Part shown: positions 11,906 through 23,146 of the stretch, piece by piece | Numbering within the stretch: position 1 is the stretch's first letter | How the letters are laid out: each line of letters opens with the position of its first letter | Origin: Lactarius indigo | Taxonomy: Eukaryota > Basidiomycota > Agaricomycetes > Russulales > Russulaceae | NCBI GenBank assembly: GCA_025766275.1 | Contig: JAFKAC010000020.1 | Location: 248,001 to 312,000 of the forward strand | Length of the DNA stretch: 64,000 nt | Direction: 5' to 3' | The notes under the pieces: generated by a model | Database searches by the model: none | What the model was told of the DNA's origin: nothing | What the model saw: only the letters and a program-made list of their open reading frames with translations | Program-made: the position numbers and the translations under genes

Positions 11906-13743
11906 ATGAATCGATCGCGCAGAAACCCGAAGGATTACTGGTATCCCGACATGTCGAATGCGATCATCGTCGACTCTCTCAACGAACGCGGTGTCGCAAT
12001 CACCCACCAACAGCTCGTCAGCCCGACCCCACAATCAACGTTAGGCGTCTACAGTGGTTGCTTGCGGCTCCTCACTGGCTTGGCCGCGGAATCTCTCCAA
12101 GAGCCTGTGGAGGATGCTCTTATCGCACTCGATGAACCCAACTTGGTGTGGCGGCTTGAATCGACCTGCCTCGATGTATTCTGACATGATATCGCAGGAC
12201 ATATACGACCGAGCATTCAGCACGAACATCCTCGTCTATCACATGTACGGTCCTTTCCTCATATACTGACAGTCCTGAATGAATCCGAATGCATGCAGAT
12301 CACGTTTGGCAGGTGCCGCGAAGGTGCCGGACTTTAGTAGCAAAGACATCTTCCTTCCGACATCACAACGAACCCGTATCATCCTTTCCGCCATGATCAA
12401 CTTCATCAAATTCTCCGAACAATGCACGCCGGTGGTCCAAAAAGTTCGCAAGAAGGCTGAAGATCTGGCGCAGGAGGGCGAGAGCCTGATGCGTGAGCGT
12501 GCCAGGCTGGAAACGCAAACGGCACAGCTCCAGTGTGGTTCTTCTCTACCTTCCGATTCACCGCGCGTGTCTCATATACTTTTTCTTTTTTTTTTTTAAG
12601 AGAGAAACGGAAAGCAGACGAACCCAGAATTAAGGCTTTGGACAAAGAGAACGAGACTCTCAACACGGAACTACTAGCGCAACGGGACCTGCAACTGACC
12701 TTACTGCAAGAAATAGAAACCCTGAAAGCTGAGAGGGCCGCTTTGGTCCAGAAAAAGGTCTGAAAGGGCGTCGATGGCCGCAGCCCTGGCTCACGGACGG
12801 ATGCAGAAAGGCCTAGATTCCCAGGCAGCACTCGCTTCAGACGGCGTTACCCGCGTCCGTTCACGGGTTGTACAATCGCCCGAGCGCAAACGTCGGAACA
12901 TCTCCACGATGAAAGACTCGGTAGCCGAAGACAAAAAGGTGCAAATGTTACTCGTAGAAAGACAACGTGAGTTGCGAGTGAAGGTTTCGGCTCTGAAGAA
13001 CATCACGAAGGTACTGCAACCCTTCTTTTTCTTTTTTTTTCTCTCTCTGGGCTTCTTGTGACCCTTTTGCTTGCTGCCACAGGATATGAGGATGTGCGTC
13101 GAGGCGCTTCAGACTCTACGAAAGGAAACGGACGCCCTTGAAGAGGCACAAAGATCATTGCTCGATACCCAAGACTGCTTAGACAAACAGAAGGACGATC
13201 TGAAGCTAGACAGGATCAAGGTCGAGGTCAGCAGGAAACGATGAACAAACGAATCCTCCATCTCACACTTTTGTCTCTAGAATGTAAATCTCCGACTCCA
13301 GCATGCGCACGAGAGAGTCGAGCGCGCCAAGCAGACTATCGAGGACAAGCGCGCCTCGAGCTTGAAAGCGATCCAGCAGCTCGAGAAAGACTATATTGTC
13401 ATGGGCAAGGAAAGGAGCGAGGCAGATAAGCGTACTGCGGAGCTTCGCGCCCAGGCAGATGAAGTGCAGCGCAAAGTGAGCCGCCCCTCCTCGCACTGCG
13501 ACACAACGCGACACCACTGAACCTCCCCCTTTTTTCACAGATGGTCGATCACCTGAAGCGTAGCAAAGCCGCGCTTCAAAAGCTGCTCGATGAATATTGG
13601 GCACTTCGTAAGAGAACAAGTGAGTGCCCTTTTCCCCAAAGATCTGGGGACTTTGTTTCGATCTTCATGTCACAGATAACTACATGGAGAATATCGCCAA
13701 AAGGCTGGGCATAGATCCTTCGTCTTTTCTCGAAAAAAGATGA
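11906..13743 (+). CDS. NUF2: Kinetochore protein Nuf2 (Ndc80 complex)
   Basis: Subunit of the Ndc80 complex that links kinetochores to spindle microtubules; pairs with Ndc80. Nine exons join in phase to 455 residues: 11906-12145, 12198-12244, 12299-12532, 12601-12757, 12807-13010, 13083-13226, 13281-13475, 13541-13619, 13676-13743. Seen: an N-terminal calponin-homology-like Nuf2 domain (about residues 1-150) with DYWYPDMSNAIIVDSLNERG, HQQLVSPTP and RTRIILSAMINFIKFSEQC. This is followed by a long heptad-rich coiled coil (about 155-440) containing SRVVQSPERKRRNISTMK, and a C-terminus of LLDEYWALRKRT type. Length matches fungal Nuf2. The start is ATG 11906. No frame problem was found, so the gene is probably functional. 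Confidence 0.93.
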
Positions 13744-15090
13744 CCCGTAACCGGTATACATTCGCTGCGGCGGTGTGGTCCTCTCATCTGAGGGGAGAGG
13801 ATGCATGGGTTGCCGATGCCACGCTTGGTCTGGCACACCCCTCTCTGGTGTCTTGCGGCCTCTTGTTGGAAGGTAATACGAATGTTCCTACTGTCATCTG
13901 CGGCTTGCACTGTCTATACATTTGTACTTTACATTATACCCGTGATTGCTGTATCGGAACTCATTCTCAAGCCTGCTTTGATATCTTCTGCAGAGGCCCG
14001 TAGACGGGTGCATAAGAACCGAACTTCAGATAAGGCGTTGCTGGGGTAAGAGCGACGGAAGCACGCAAGCCGTCGCAATGGCTAGGAGGAGCAAGCGATG
14101 TGGGGCTGGCAACTCTCGCTGAAACAGCCCAGCTTATTCATCGGCACGTTGTTTATGATAGTACGCGCCGGGCTAGTAGGGCCAGGGTTTCCTTGGACCA
14201 GTATCGACCACCGTTGGAGACGTCCTCAACCCCAATCAAGGCGGATGTGCCAGTGATATGCCCCTCCCTTTCATTTCCTTGCGATCGTCCTCGTGATGCA
14301 GTGATACACTAGCGAAACTCAGCAACGCAGAATCGTAAGAACGCCATGTGAAGGCGTAAATGCGGGCCGCAGGAGAGGGGGAAATGCAGGTGTGCTCACT
14401 AAGAGACAGTAATCGCAGATCGCCTTCGATAAGCCACAAACTTTATGTTAAAACCTGCACTTCCCGGAGTCTGTGTGGAATATTGAGACTCACTGGGGTC
14501 GAAATCGGAGAGAAAGTTCGGCATGGGCCCATGAAAGAGGTACGTCAAGTGTGGTGTAATTTTCATGCAGATGCATAAGCTTAGCTATTCAAGCTTGGGT
14601 ATCATAAGGACAGCGTCAATGGAAGTGCTCATATCCGTGGTCCAAGTGGCCAAAGAGAACGTCTCGATCAAGTCTGCGCTCCCTGAGATTCATTGTAGAT
14701 GGTACTACTAGATGCTTGCCCAACGCCCGAACATTTCTTTACTCTTCAAGATGCATTAGAAAGTTGCAGATAACGAGCCCATCAATTCTGGATACGGTCA
14801 TGAAGGAAAAGATACGGAGAAGAGGAAGAGAGATTGTCGTGTGTTGTCGGTCGATAGATAGGACACAGTCGAGGATGTGAGCAAACAACTCTGAAGGGAG
14901 TGACGTAAAACACATCATGGTAGAGAGGTGATTAGTACAGTAATGTCTGAAGTCAGAGGCCGCTAGGTTTGACATTCGATGCGACCTTGGCTGGCGTCAC
15001 GGTTTATCAACGTTTACTGTGTCTTTGTACCGATCATTGACTGATCACGCTTGCGCTATCGGCGTGCGGGCCTGTCTTCTGAGCCGGGGA
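13744..15090. other. Intergenic region 3' of NUF2
   Basis: No intact gene recognised. It contains the NUF2 3' end and, on minus at 14739-14975, a short F-box-like remnant listed separately. The rest has only short unrelated frames. Confidence 0.5.
14739..14975 (-). pseudogene. Possible F-box-like remnant
   Basis: A short open frame reads TSLPSELFAHILDCVLSIDRQ followed by a hydrophobic-basic segment and a stop. Basidiomycete F-box-like proteins often begin with a comparable LPxELxxxIL helix followed by a SDRQxTT-like stretch. Nothing downstream on this strand continues the domain. The resemblance is from memory of the motif shape only, so this may be chance. Confidence 0.3.
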
Positions 15091-15149
15091 CTCAGACTTC
15101 CACGTCGCAGCTGTGTCCAAATGTCTGCTTCCCGACTGTGTGCGGTTCG

Positions 15150-16555
15150 TTTAACCAATTTTACACTGCCGAGTACAGTACCGTTGCAGTCGCACGTGGA
15201 CTATCTACTGTAGCACTTAGTACAGTAATAACGTTGGCAACATCACTAGCACGATCATGTATGTGCCAAGACGCAACTGGTAAGGCTACGGGTATTGAGC
15301 CTGCTTGGGCTATAATTTATATCTTCGCGCAGCGCCTCCCGTCATCACATTCCACCTGGTCGAATGAGCATCCATGGACCCGCCATTCGAAAATGGTGTA
15401 AACACCGGAGTGTCTAAATGAATTTGGTCCAAAGAGTAAGCACAATAATCACTACAGGCTACTACGTGGACAGCGGAACAGTCGGAGGGGGATTCAAGTC
15501 CCGATCTCGCAATGGGAGGGAGAACCCGACGCAGAAGGATGAAGACACGGGAGCAATACAAGATTCCTTCTGGTCACAACAACGGCGACGAATGAACTAT
15601 TACAGTAATTCAACTCACGGTCACGGGAACCGGTAGTGGAGGGGCCGCAGTCAGTGATATCAGCAGGAGTATCTGAGGTAAAAATTATTCATGGTGAGGA
15701 CCACCCAAAAACCCACGACATATCCCCTACGTACCGCCAGCAGTAACGGACGAGGGAGGGGTGACGACAGTTTGCGGAGTCCCGAGCAAGAAAAGGTCCA
15801 TCGCCTACCTGTGATACCTTCGTCGGTCGTGGGAAACACACGAAGAGTGGTTAAAAGTACCTCGACCTCCCGCCTAACACTCACAATCCGCGAAGCCAGG
15901 GAATAAAGCCTGTGGGCACGTCCGAACAAAAAGCCAAATCTGTAGTAACAATCCGGGAGAACGATGGCTCTCAATACGAATGAGCGCAAGCTGCCTCGCG
16001 AGGCTGTGGTAGTAAGTGAGGGAAGATGACTTCTGGCGGGAAAAAAAAAAAAGGTAGTACATACGCTGCAAGGCCTACTGTATGATCGCTCATTTCTGGG
16101 ACCGCGCCGATTGTTACAGCAAGGGCGAAAGATTGTTCCGCATCGGTTAGCATCGACGATATAGTTGGAATGATATTGTGCGGAAGTAAAAATCGAAGGT
16201 AGATGACGATGCTAAAGGCGGAGATGCAAAAGCCAAGAGTATCGATGAGACCCATGATCTTGGAGGTAAAAATATCGAACGAAGAGCAAGATGAAGAGCA
16301 CGTAGTGACTTCTAAATAAGGGCGAGGGACGATCGATGATCCAGTGTTGTTTAGCCTGTTTGAGCGACTTGGGCTCCTGAACGCTTAGTCATGATCGTGC
16401 GTAGGGGTGAGTACGAGTTCTACACGTCCTGTCCAACGCCTTCTCCTACCCTCATAAAATATCGTTGGGGGAGCCTAGCTGTGGGGGCAAAAGATGCGAA
16501 GGAGACCTCAAGCAGTGCAGTTACTACTGTATCCGAGTTATTTGGCCCGTTTACC
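15150..16555. repeat. Left arm of a large inverted repeat
   Basis: Read on the minus strand, this stretch matches 16960-18440 read on plus over about 1.4 kb with frequent substitutions. Anchors visible in both arms: a GGGCAAAAGATGCGAAGGAG segment (left 16486-16505, right as its complement at about 17004-17023), the coding block that starts at 16255 and 17251, and a TTGGCARCATCACT segment near the outer end. The spacer between the arms is about 400 bp. Confidence 0.85.
15610..16255 (-). pseudogene. Small membrane/helical protein gene, left copy, frameshifted
   Basis: Unnamed family that I believe recurs in Polyporales genomes; function unknown. Exon 1 (16255-16065) begins with a hydrophobic helix (DTLGFCISAFSIVIYLRFLL), then LTDAEQSFALAVTIGAVPEM. 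Exon 2 starts at 16003 with LARQLALIRIESHRSPGLL and continues as an arginine/valine-rich helix (SVRREVEVLLTTLR). One extra base near 15921-15925 relative to the right copy shifts the frame in exon 2. Further exons towards 15610 are likely but their borders are unsure. The right copy is intact at this site but broken elsewhere, so both may be decayed duplicates, or both may contain sequence errors. Confidence 0.55.
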
Positions 16556-16759
16556 GTTTGAGCAACTTGGGCAACTTGGACTCTTGCCATAATCGGCATG
16601 TGTGCCTGGGCCATAGCCTGGTCGTAACGTACAAGGCAAGAGCTAGGGTCAGAATCGGCGATTGAGGCCTTCCAGTGGAAGACCACAAATATTGTAAATG
16701 TTGTGACCTTAGCGCTTAGCCTTGACCTTAGCCACAACTTCGACTCCAGCGGATTTTCG

Positions 16760-17160
16760 CACACGTGATCGTGAGAGGCGTTCTCAAGAACCCAAGTCGC
16801 CTAAACGGCACCGTGACTGCTTCAGTTTCATCCCTCACCTTGCCCTCACCCCCTTGAGTGACGGTATCTTATTAGGTGAAGAAAGCATCGGACAGGATGT
16901 GCTCTCATGTACTCGCGCCGACACGTGACCGTGACAAGCGTTCAGAAACCCAAGTCACTTAAACGGGTCAAATGATACAGTAGTCACTGCACTGCTTGAG
17001 ATCTCCTTCGCATCTTTTGCCCCCACAGCTAGGCTCCCCCAACGATATTTTATTAGGGTAGGAGGAGGCGTTGGACAGGCCGTGTAGAACTCGTACTCAC
17101 CCCTATGCACGATCATGATAAGCGTTCAGGAGCCCAAGTCGCTCAAACAGGCCAAACAAC
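16760..17160. repeat. Diverged tandem repeat in the inverted-repeat spacer and right promoter
   Basis: Two units of about 165-185 bp and the start of a third lie upstream of the right-hand gene. Each begins with a GCGTTC..CAAGTC block (about 16779, 16936 and 17121) followed by a ..AAACgGgcC.. segment. The first two also share a TATTAGG..GGACAGG block (about 16872-16899 and 17052-17078). A mirrored version of the same block precedes the left-hand gene (about 16370-16440). It looks like a promoter module copied in tandem. Confidence 0.6.
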
Positions 17161-18440
17161 ACTGGATCATCGATCGTCCCTCGCCCTTGTTTAAAAGTCA
17201 CTACGTGCTCTTCACCTTGCTCTTCGTTCGATATTTTTCCCCCCAAGATCATGAGTCTTGTCGATACTCTTGGCTTTTGCATCTCTGTCTTCGGTGTCGT
17301 CATCTACCTCCGATTTTTACTTCCGCACAATATTATTCCAACTATATCGTCAATGCTAACCGACGCGGAACAATCTCTCGCCCTTGCAATAACAATCGGC
17401 GCCGTCCCCGAAATGAGCGATCATAAAGTAGGCATTGCGGTGTATGTACTACCTCGTTTCTCCTTCCAGAAGTCGTCTCACTCACTCACTACCACAGTCT
17501 TGCGAGGCAGCTTGCGCTCATTCGTATTGAGAGCCATCATTCTCCCGGATTGTTACTACAGATTTGGCTTTTTGTTCGACGTGCCCACAGGCTTTATTCA
17601 CTGGCTTCGCGGAATTGTGAGTGTTAGGCGAGAGGTCGAGGTACTTTTTGGCTACTCTTCTTGTGTTTCCCGCGACCGATGAAGGTATCACAGGTGGCAA
17701 TAGACCTTTTCTTACTCGGGACTCCGCAAACTGTCAGTCACCTTCTGCCTCACCCGTTACGGCTGGCGGTACGTAGTTGATATGTCGCGCGTTTCTGGGT
17801 GGTCCTCACACTGATTCTTTCTTTTTTTTTTTTTTTGCTTCAGATACCCCTGCTGATATCACTGACCCGACCCCTCCACTACCAGTGACCGTGACCGTGA
17901 ATTGAATGGTTCATTAACGTTCGTTCGTCACCGTTGTTGTGCCTATCTAATGTATCGTAACCAGAAGGAATCTTATATAGTTCACCTTCTGCGTCGAGTT
18001 TTTGTTTTTGTTTTTGTTTTGTTTTTTATAAATCAGTTCTGCGTCGAGTTCTTCCTCCAGTTACGAGATCGAATTTGAATCCCCTCACACTGTTCTGCCG
18101 CCCATGTATTAACCTGTAGCAATTATCTTACTCTTTAGACCGAATCCATCTAGACACTCCGGCGTCTACACCATTCCGCGAATGGCCGGCCCATGGATGT
18201 CCATCCGGCCAGGTGGACGTGACGACGGGAGAATGCTGTACAGGTAGGCGCGGTGCGAAGATATAAATCATATCGCAAGCAGCCTGACAAGATCCGTGGC
18301 CTCAGCGTCGTGGCATATGGTCGCGGTAGCCAGTGATGCTGCCAATGTTATCACCGTAACCAGTAATTGGCAAGAGGGCCCGAGGGCCTCCTCCAAATAA
18401 TTTGATTTCAAAGTAACTTGATAATCTACTTGGCAGTAAG
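16960..18440. repeat. Right arm of the large inverted repeat
   Basis: Partner of 15150-16555. The arm contains promoter, gene and 3' flank of the duplicated small gene. The outer boundary is soft: similarity fades between about 18350 and 18540, where single shared words such as GCTGTGTC remain. Confidence 0.8.
17251..17905 (+). pseudogene. Small membrane/helical protein gene, right copy, frameshifted
   Basis: Paralogue of the left copy. Exon 1 is 17251-17441, with the same hydrophobic helix and an ALAITIGAVPEMSDH block. The intron runs to 17497 and exon 2 begins in phase with LARQLALIRIESHHSPG. An extra A at about 17613-17614 relative to the left copy puts a TAG into the reading frame just after RLYSLASR. 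The 3' exons are recognisable to about 17905, where the tail reads PPLPVTVTVN before a stop. The intron before the last exon has a T16-type tract. As a protein the product would be short, with one N-terminal membrane helix and a helical remainder. Confidence 0.55.
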
Positions 18441-19223
18441 TGAACTGGCGAAGTGAGCTGGCGAAGGTGCCAGAGATGCTGGTTCCCGTTCTTGTGACTA
18501 AGCAAAATCGACACAGCTTGCAATTTGGCAATCGTTCAACCCTCTCGAAGGCCAAGATTCCTCTCATATGAACTAGTGAACCTCTCCAACAACTCGATTT
18601 AACAGTCTTTCAACAATATGCGCGTATCTCCTATCTCATTCGACACATTATCAAGCTGCAACTGCAGCTCCCAGCGGTACAGTCACGATGGCAGTTTAGC
18701 TCATCTCGTCCCGCGTATGTCTCTCAAACAATGAGGACTCATGAAGCCCCCTTCGTGGACTCCCGAACCTACGGATTCCAGAGCAAATGCCGCAGCTACT
18801 ATCGGTTATTGGTCATCGTCACGCACAAGAAAGGAACCAGCCTAGGTTGCTCTGGAAAGTTCTGCGGCAGCGGATTCGTCACACATACAGTAACGCGAAT
18901 ATCCGCTCGCCGACTGTGGAAGATGCGAGAATTAGCTCCTAACACAAACCGTACAAAAGTGGAGCAGCGTTCGGCGTAAAGACTTTTCAGGAAGTGATTT
19001 CACCTCCAGGAAAGTACGCCGCACACTGAGTGCCTACATCGGCGAGCGTTGACGACAATGCTGACGTCCCGCTGTGCTCGGTCTGGCAAACGAGGAACCA
19101 TGTGATAATATCTATTCTCGAACGAGCGGGAATCGAGTAGAAGTCTCCACAGTCCAAGGGGCGATAGTATAAGAGGACGGGAGACACCAGCAATCACCCC
19201 CACTCGAACGCCCCAGTATCAAA
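18441..19223. other. Intergenic, upstream of the Hsp20 gene
   Basis: No gene recognised. Short frames on both strands show no family pattern. The last few hundred bases should contain the heat-shock gene promoter. A GAAC..TTC pair is present near 19116-19145, but I cannot claim a heat-shock element. Confidence 0.4.
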
Positions 19224-19768
19224 ATGTCGCTCACGCATTACCTTCTTAACGACTACTCTACTCCCTTCGATCGCTTCTTCGACGACGTGTTGAGCCCTCG
19301 CACTTATCGTCAAGTCCAGCACTCCGACGTCTTCCGTCCGAGGTAAGCTCCTATTTGGGTGTACTTTGTCAGCCGGTGCTCATCAACACTGTCCAGGATG
19401 GATATCCATCACGATGATAAGTCGAACACCGTCTGTGCGACTTTCGAACTTCCTGGCCTGCAGAAAGACGATGTGTCAATCGACGTGAACAACAATATTC
19501 TCACCGTGTCTGGTGAGACGAAGCAATCCACCGAGCGTAATGAAGAAGGATATACGCTCCGCGAGCGTCCGCTACGGTAAATTTTCGAGGTCACTCTCCC
19601 TGCCACAGGGTTTGAAGGTAGGCCGAGATTTGACAGCCGACCCCTGCGATGGTATTAATGTTTCCACAGAACGAGGACATAAAGGCGACCATGAACAATG
19701 GCTGCCTGAATATCGTTTTCCCTAAGACTGTGCCGGAGACGTCCCCAGCAAAGATCACCATTGGGTGA
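19224..19768 (+). CDS. Small heat-shock protein, Hsp20/alpha-crystallin, with one frameshift
   Basis: ATP-independent chaperone family. Exons: 19224-19342, 19397-19617, 19670-19768. Seen: an N-terminal arm with YSTPFDRFFDDVL, the alpha-crystallin start (FELPGLQKDDVSIDV, ILTVSGETK), then YGKFSRSLSLPQGLK in a different frame, and a last exon with NNGCLNIVFPKT and an ITIG tail resembling the I-x-I/V motif. Between ERP and YGKF there is one surplus base in the GTCCGC at about 19567-19570; without it the conserved ERRYGKF junction would be continuous. So this is either an error in the sequence or a broken copy. No alternative intron can rescue the frame. Confidence 0.82.
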
Positions 19769-20026
19769 TTTCGAGTGACCGTTCACACTTGAGGGGGAAA
19801 AGAGGTTCAATTCGCGTCCGTTATGATCTTGGGTTTGTGTGCAAGCGTAAATAATCTGGAGTCGTGACCTTGTATGAATAGCAATCAATGGAGCTCCAGT
19901 TAATTCATGACGCTTTTGGGGGATTTCTTTTTGGAACGGCAAAGCGGACGACCGAGAATTGTGTTGTATATTATGTTACGCCGTTATACAACAAGGAGAA
20001 GCTAGGGAGAAAGATGGCGTTAGTAA

Positions 20027-20757
20027 TTACCAGACAGCTCGGAACAGAAGCAGGAGTACCTCAGTCGAAAATCCTAATTTCGGTCCTTTGGAGGTGGAAG
20101 AGGGGGCGTACCCTTCATTTATCGGTAAGCTCGACGCCTCTGCCCGCGTAATACCAACCCTCTGCAATTCCACGGGCGACACGCGCGTGGCATTCTCCCA
20201 ACTAATACCATCACTGCCACTTTCACCGTCCTCATGTCCTTGTTCGTCATCGTCATCCTCTTCCAAGAACGAGTGTGCTGGCGGGCCGTCATCTTCTGAG
20301 AGGCGGACAGCGCCTCTTGGCGTGTCCACGTTTTCAGTCTAGAAATCGTGCGGCGATGCTGCGTAAGAATAGTACCACATCGGGGCCACACTGCACGCAC
20401 TGATGTGCGACGACCGTCCTGAGTGTTTCAGACCGACGCCATATTACAAAGAGCAGGCAAACGGTCGCCGTGGTGCAAAGGAATAGAAACGGAAACGAGC
20501 CGATCGGCTGCGGTTTTGGCGCGGGGCGCGCCTCTGGAGACTTCAAGTTAGCCGTAAAGCGCGAGAAGTGTGGCAATCGTAGTGAATCTGACCTCCAGGA
20601 GGAAGAGAAGGTGCCATCTTGTGAGACACTCGTGGATGCGATGGCGTTGTGTGCGACTGCACTGCAACTCTCGGCTCGGATGACAAACGGCCCGCCTCGT
20701 GCCGGGGCGTGACGCTATGGCATTACCTAATGTCGTTTTTTTTTCCAGAGCCATCAT
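20027..20757 (-). CDS. Hypothetical single-span membrane protein with acidic C-terminal region
   Basis: Family not recognised. Three exons join in phase to about 213 residues: 20757-20593, 20540-20376, 20338-20027. The introns have GTCAGA and GTACTA donors; the first has a clear GGCTAAC branch site. Seen: a basic N-terminus, one membrane helix (FPFLFLCTTATVCLLFVIW, about residues 67-85), a CVQC pair, then an acidic run (EEDDDDEQGHEDGESGSDG) and a hydrophobic end. The second intron is only 37 nt, which is short. The opposite strand has open frames too, so this is a reasoned but unproven gene. Confidence 0.45.
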
Positions 20758-23146
20758 CGCACCTAGTCGCGCACACCTTTCGTCACTCTACTTACATTAC
20801 CGTGACCGACAGGCATGAACATGGGTACCACTGGCGATGAAAGGGTAAAATTTTCCGGAGAGCATTCTAGCGTGACTACTGGTCTCGAATTGTGAGTGCC
20901 ACTTATACACCGCGACCAAGGCCCAGCCAGCCTCTACGAGATGAGAAAATTTTCATCAGTTATCCCTGTCTTAATACTTCGTGTCGACAATGGGTTCTTC
21001 TGACTCCTCAGCCCTTCGTCGTCCCTGTCAAGTACTGACCTTGTCTCTATTGCAGATTCTTTTTTGGTGGGCTACTTTGGTTCGGATCTTTTTGTAGACG
21101 GTCGGCTTGTCTTTCTGTGACCCGCCCGTCTTACAAACGGGATTGGCTCCCAAGTGTAGCCCGGCGTGCCACCCTGGACTCTAGTCCGGCGGTCGTATCG
21201 TACTCACACCGTCTTCCTTTACTGTACGTCCTACCTACGCTGCTCATATGGGATACTGTACCGCCGAGTGTTGGTAACAAACGAGTGGCACAGTACTTTC
21301 ATATTGAAGTGAACGTGATTGTGCCAGCACATCGAGATATGTCAATCAATTTATCTTTTTACAATTCCATTGACGTGCGCTCCAGAATACGTACTCAACT
21401 ATAGTGGATAACTTGAAGCGGCTCTATCGATTACGGTGAACTGAACAGAGACTGGTTTGTTTTTGCTGAAAAAGCTTGCAGCGGGTGGATCCATCTGGTT
21501 GATGCTGCCGGCAACCGAAGACTGGGTGATCGTGACCCCTGCCAGTGACTTGGCATTGTAGTTAAGTTGTAGAAACTGTATTTCCTATCTACTTACTGTA
21601 ACGTGTAACAATTCACATGATTTTTCAGTCCCAGTCGAAAAGGGAGGGTTCCTGTACCTCGGCGTGGAGTGTTCAGAGAAACAACTTGGAATCAGGACAG
21701 GCACGGACAACAATGGCGGTTAACGTTATCCATAACAAATGCAGGTGCGACGTCACGCACTGGTAGCACCGTAGCGATAGCGGAGAAATGATTCGGGAAC
21801 GTGGAGTCCCCTCACTGCAGACTTTAGAATTGCCTTTATGTTTTGTGTCCTGACATTATGAATTGGCCAAGACACAGTCGGCCATTCTCCGGTGAGGTAC
21901 GTACGGTACTGCAGGGTCGAGAAAGCTAGGGACAACTACGTGGGAGGATGAACATGCAGCCCTCGCCCCGCAAGAACTCAAATCGAAACGCTTTGAGGAT
22001 CGAGCGCTTGCTGCGTGGGAAGGAGGCCCTGATGGGGCAGCGGCGTATACTCCACGGGGCTTTGAAGGCGACGCATAGTAGCAAAACAACCCAAACAAGC
22101 CATGCTAGGAGGATTCGGTAAACTGACACCTTAGCCTAGAGACCGTTGATTACTGTGCATTCCAAGGTACTCCTTTTCGACCCTGCAATGCGATATGCAC
22201 GGTCGAGTCTCCCGTGAATGGAAGATGTACGTCACGAGGACTTGGTGAACTGGGAGGTCTCGAGGCCCATTTTAGCTTGACTGGGGCAGCGCTTACCTTG
22301 CACGCTGGGCCGATTATTGTTTCATTGGGTTCGTCCCTCGAGCTTCAATCGCTTGAATCTCTGAGCTTCCAACCCTAGACTAACCGTATTGAGTAGTTAT
22401 TAATTTTACTCGACAAATGATAGAAAAGATTGGTAAGGTATTTGATATACACCCGTCTCTACGCAACCCATTGTTTCGAAGCGTCATTCCACTCACACGA
22501 CTGGATACGGAGACAGGACAACGAAAGCGCTCTTGAACACTGGGAACGGTCTACGCCCTTCATCTGACAGTCCAGCTCAAGCTACACCTTTCTCAAATAA
22601 CTGAACATCGGCTCTTCGCTCTTACAATTGGATCAAAATTTGTCGACTTGAAATCCACAAAATCTGGTCTAAACATTTCAAACCGGGCGGCTCCGTAGAC
22701 GATTCCACCCTTTTGCCTGGACCACACCAAGTTGGTCTTCAGTACCTCGATCCTACCTCTCGTGTGGACCTGCACTCAGCTACATGAAAAGGGTTCGCCA
22801 GTGGTCCTTTGGCATACATTTATCGTGCTGTGACTGGCACTCAAGTTACTCAAGGCTCCGGACGTGACATTCTAGGGTGAGAGGCAACTGTGCTGTGAGG
22901 TGGGAAAAACTTTGTGAGTCCGCCATTGCCAAAATTGTGCCAGCTCAAATCCTCCAGGCACTACAGTACCCGGGTAGCGTTCACGGTTGGCGTGGATGGT
23001 TCCGCGTCTATGTCTATGACCGACGTTACATAAATAATTGGTCGTATCTTAGGGCCGCATGTTAAAGTATCACACCAAGCCCGCATTTTCGTTCCCTCTT
23101 AACTTACTGCTCTGTGTCGGACTCGCCACTTCGCGGGGACAGCATT
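20758..23146. other. Gap with the 5' flank of the first array gene
   Basis: No gene recognised from 20758 to about 22130; a short frame near 21945-22076 with EDRALAAWEGGPDG ends at tandem stops and may be a fragment. From about 22130 to 23146 the sequence resembles the upstream regions at 37500-38620 and 41580-42770 (shared GATTACTG.ATCCCAGGCACT-like and TTAATTTTACTCGA-like blocks), so it belongs to the duplicated unit of the DUF6534 array. Confidence 0.5.
23025..23040 (+). promoter_or_regulatory. TATA-like element upstream of array copy A
   Basis: The sequence ACATAAATAATTGG lies about 107 bp before ATG 23147. The same element occurs at a matching distance before copies F (about 38521-38533) and G (about 42647-42665, TATAAATAAAG then TAATTGG). 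Copies B, C and E have diverged at this spot. Confidence 0.45.

Noticed and set aside
15090..15230. Extension of the inverted repeat beyond 15150 and 18440
   Set aside because: Only isolated short words match, so the boundary was set where similarity becomes patchy; an alignment would be needed to extend it.
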